From positions 1 to 14,918 of the forward strand of contig CAJUES010000071.1 in the NCBI GenBank assembly GCA_910585765.1: DNA of 14,918 nucleotides, written 5' to 3'. The DNA is from an uncultured Lachnospiraceae bacterium. Lineage in GTDB: Bacteria; Bacillota; Clostridia; Lachnospirales; Lachnospiraceae. The notes under the pieces were generated by a model. That model was not told where the DNA came from. It saw only the letters and a program-made list of their open reading frames with translations, and did no database searches. Positions 14,525-14,918 of the stretch are shown piece after piece. Position numbers and translations under genes: made by a program. Within the stretch, counting starts at the first letter, position 1. Every line of letters starts with the position of its first letter.

Positions 14525-14847
14525 TGCTCCATCCAGACAGAAATTAGAGTTGTGGACTGCATGGTTCGTGCCAGTGCTAGAGCGTGTATGAAAAATCATT
14601 CCCGCCATCTATACGCCCCAGTTTGCGTGATATTTGCACCGCATTCAGTCGACGTAGCCCGCTACGCCTCCTTCATTTGGCACAAATCTCCCACAAACTG
14701 TGTCGCACATCTGACGGAAAGCATTTTTCAAACACGCTCTAGGCAAAATTTCGACGGCGATGCGGTGGCATCGTCTAGAAATTTTAACAACGCAATGGTG
14801 CGAAACAGGCGGTTCACGATGCTAATTTCTGACCGGATGGAGTACTA
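14522..14847. mobile_element. Outer palindromic MITE-like element, interrupted by a second element
   Basis: The left end TAGTGCTCCATCC and the reverse complement of the right end TAGTACTCCATCC begin a long terminal inverted repeat. It continues through CAGAAATTAG with scattered mismatches for about 56 bp, to the insertion point at 14577/14578. The remaining right part contains its own central hairpin (AAAATTTC at 14745-14752 with GAAATTTT at 14778-14785). Removing the inner element and one TA leaves 164 bp of near-palindrome flanked by TA. No transposase is encoded. Confidence 0.75.
14578..14741. mobile_element. Inner palindromic MITE-like element
   Basis: Two 81-nt arms align without gaps around a 2-nt centre (14659-14660). 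The left end TAGAGCGTGTATGAAAAAT and the reverse complement of the right end agree at 18 of 19 positions. Inner landmarks include AGTTTG, ATTTG and the central CGTAGC/GCTACG. TA at both ends suggests a TA target duplication within the outer element. A fragment of the same element lies at 10867-10901. Confidence 0.82.
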
Positions 14848-14888
14848 GGCTCACCGAAAACTTTTTGATTCAGAAAGGCAGTGTAACA

Positions 14889-14918
14889 ATGGCGATAATA
14901 ATCAATCTTGACGTGATG
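14889..14918 (+). CDS. Xre/Cro-type HTH regulator (first 10 codons)
   Basis: Only MAIIINLDVM is inside the window; the frame runs off the right edge. This opening is characteristic of the short HTH regulators that follow DUF2975 genes (usually ~70 residues with an Xre-type fold). AAAGG at 14874-14878 is 10 nt upstream of ATG. Normally the gene sits within tens of bases of DUF2975; here ~360 bp intervene because of the nested elements. It probably autoregulates through the CGATAAA sites at 13922-13949 (inference). Confidence 0.65.
   Translation, partial: MAIIINLDVM

Noticed and set aside
14552..14848. 98-codon open frame (starts MDCMVRASARACMK)
   Set aside because: It lies wholly within the two palindromic elements, has no ribosome binding site and reads as scrambled protein. 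It is a by-product of the repeats.

Overview
The window looks like chromosomal DNA of a motile, anaerobic gut Firmicute of the Lachnospiraceae (Roseburia/Butyrivibrio-like). This rests on moderately GC-rich genes with strong AGGAGG-type ribosome binding sites, a SigD (flagellar sigma) promoter driving a FliD-like protein, a VanG-type D-serine module, a DUF4982-containing GH2 beta-galactosidase and a DUF2975/HTH pair. The assignment is made from protein family resemblance only; no search was run.

Layout. (1) 1-2508: the 3' end of a VanY/VanXY-type D,D-peptidase, then a complete membrane serine/alanine racemase (vanT). Together they look like the tail of a vanG-like cluster that makes D-Ser and removes D-Ala-D-Ala. 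A 31-bp tandem duplication with two Shine-Dalgarno copies lies between them. (2) 2545-6180: a promoter, a 1165-residue cytosolic GH2 beta-galactosidase with two tandem C-terminal modules, and a perfect 19-bp bidirectional terminator shared with the convergent next gene. (3) 6190-7598, minus strand: a FliD-like protein made of two diverged copies of one module, behind a SigD-type promoter. (4) 7664-10865: an NAD salvage locus: operator-like palindrome, strong promoter, pncA (nicotinamidase), a C-terminal remnant of a nicotinamide phosphoribosyltransferase, and nadE (glutamine-dependent NAD synthetase). (5) 10867-12363: a visibly AT-rich accessory pair, an endonuclease/exonuclease/phosphatase-fold enzyme and an unrecognised 174-residue protein, preceded by a fragment of a repeat found again at the window's end. 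(6) 12417-13766: an NrtR-like Nudix regulator, which probably belongs with the NAD genes and is now separated from them by the AT-rich pair, and a small ACT-domain protein. (7) 13772-14918: terminator hairpins, a CGATAAA half-site array with a promoter, a DUF2975 membrane protein, and the start of its HTH partner.

The most striking structure is between DUF2975 and its HTH gene. Two different near-palindromic 164-bp elements, each flanked by TA, are nested one inside the other. The outer one sits exactly at the TA of the DUF2975 stop codon, so the protein keeps its normal end while about 324 bp of strongly foldable sequence has been placed inside what is normally a tight two-gene operon. A diverged end of the inner element recurs beside the nadE terminator.

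How the genes may work together: PncA deamidates nicotinamide, NadE completes NAD, and the NrtR-like protein could sense ADP-ribose/NAD status and act on the palindrome upstream of pncA (inference). No tRNA, rRNA, CRISPR array or complete insertion sequence with a transposase was seen.
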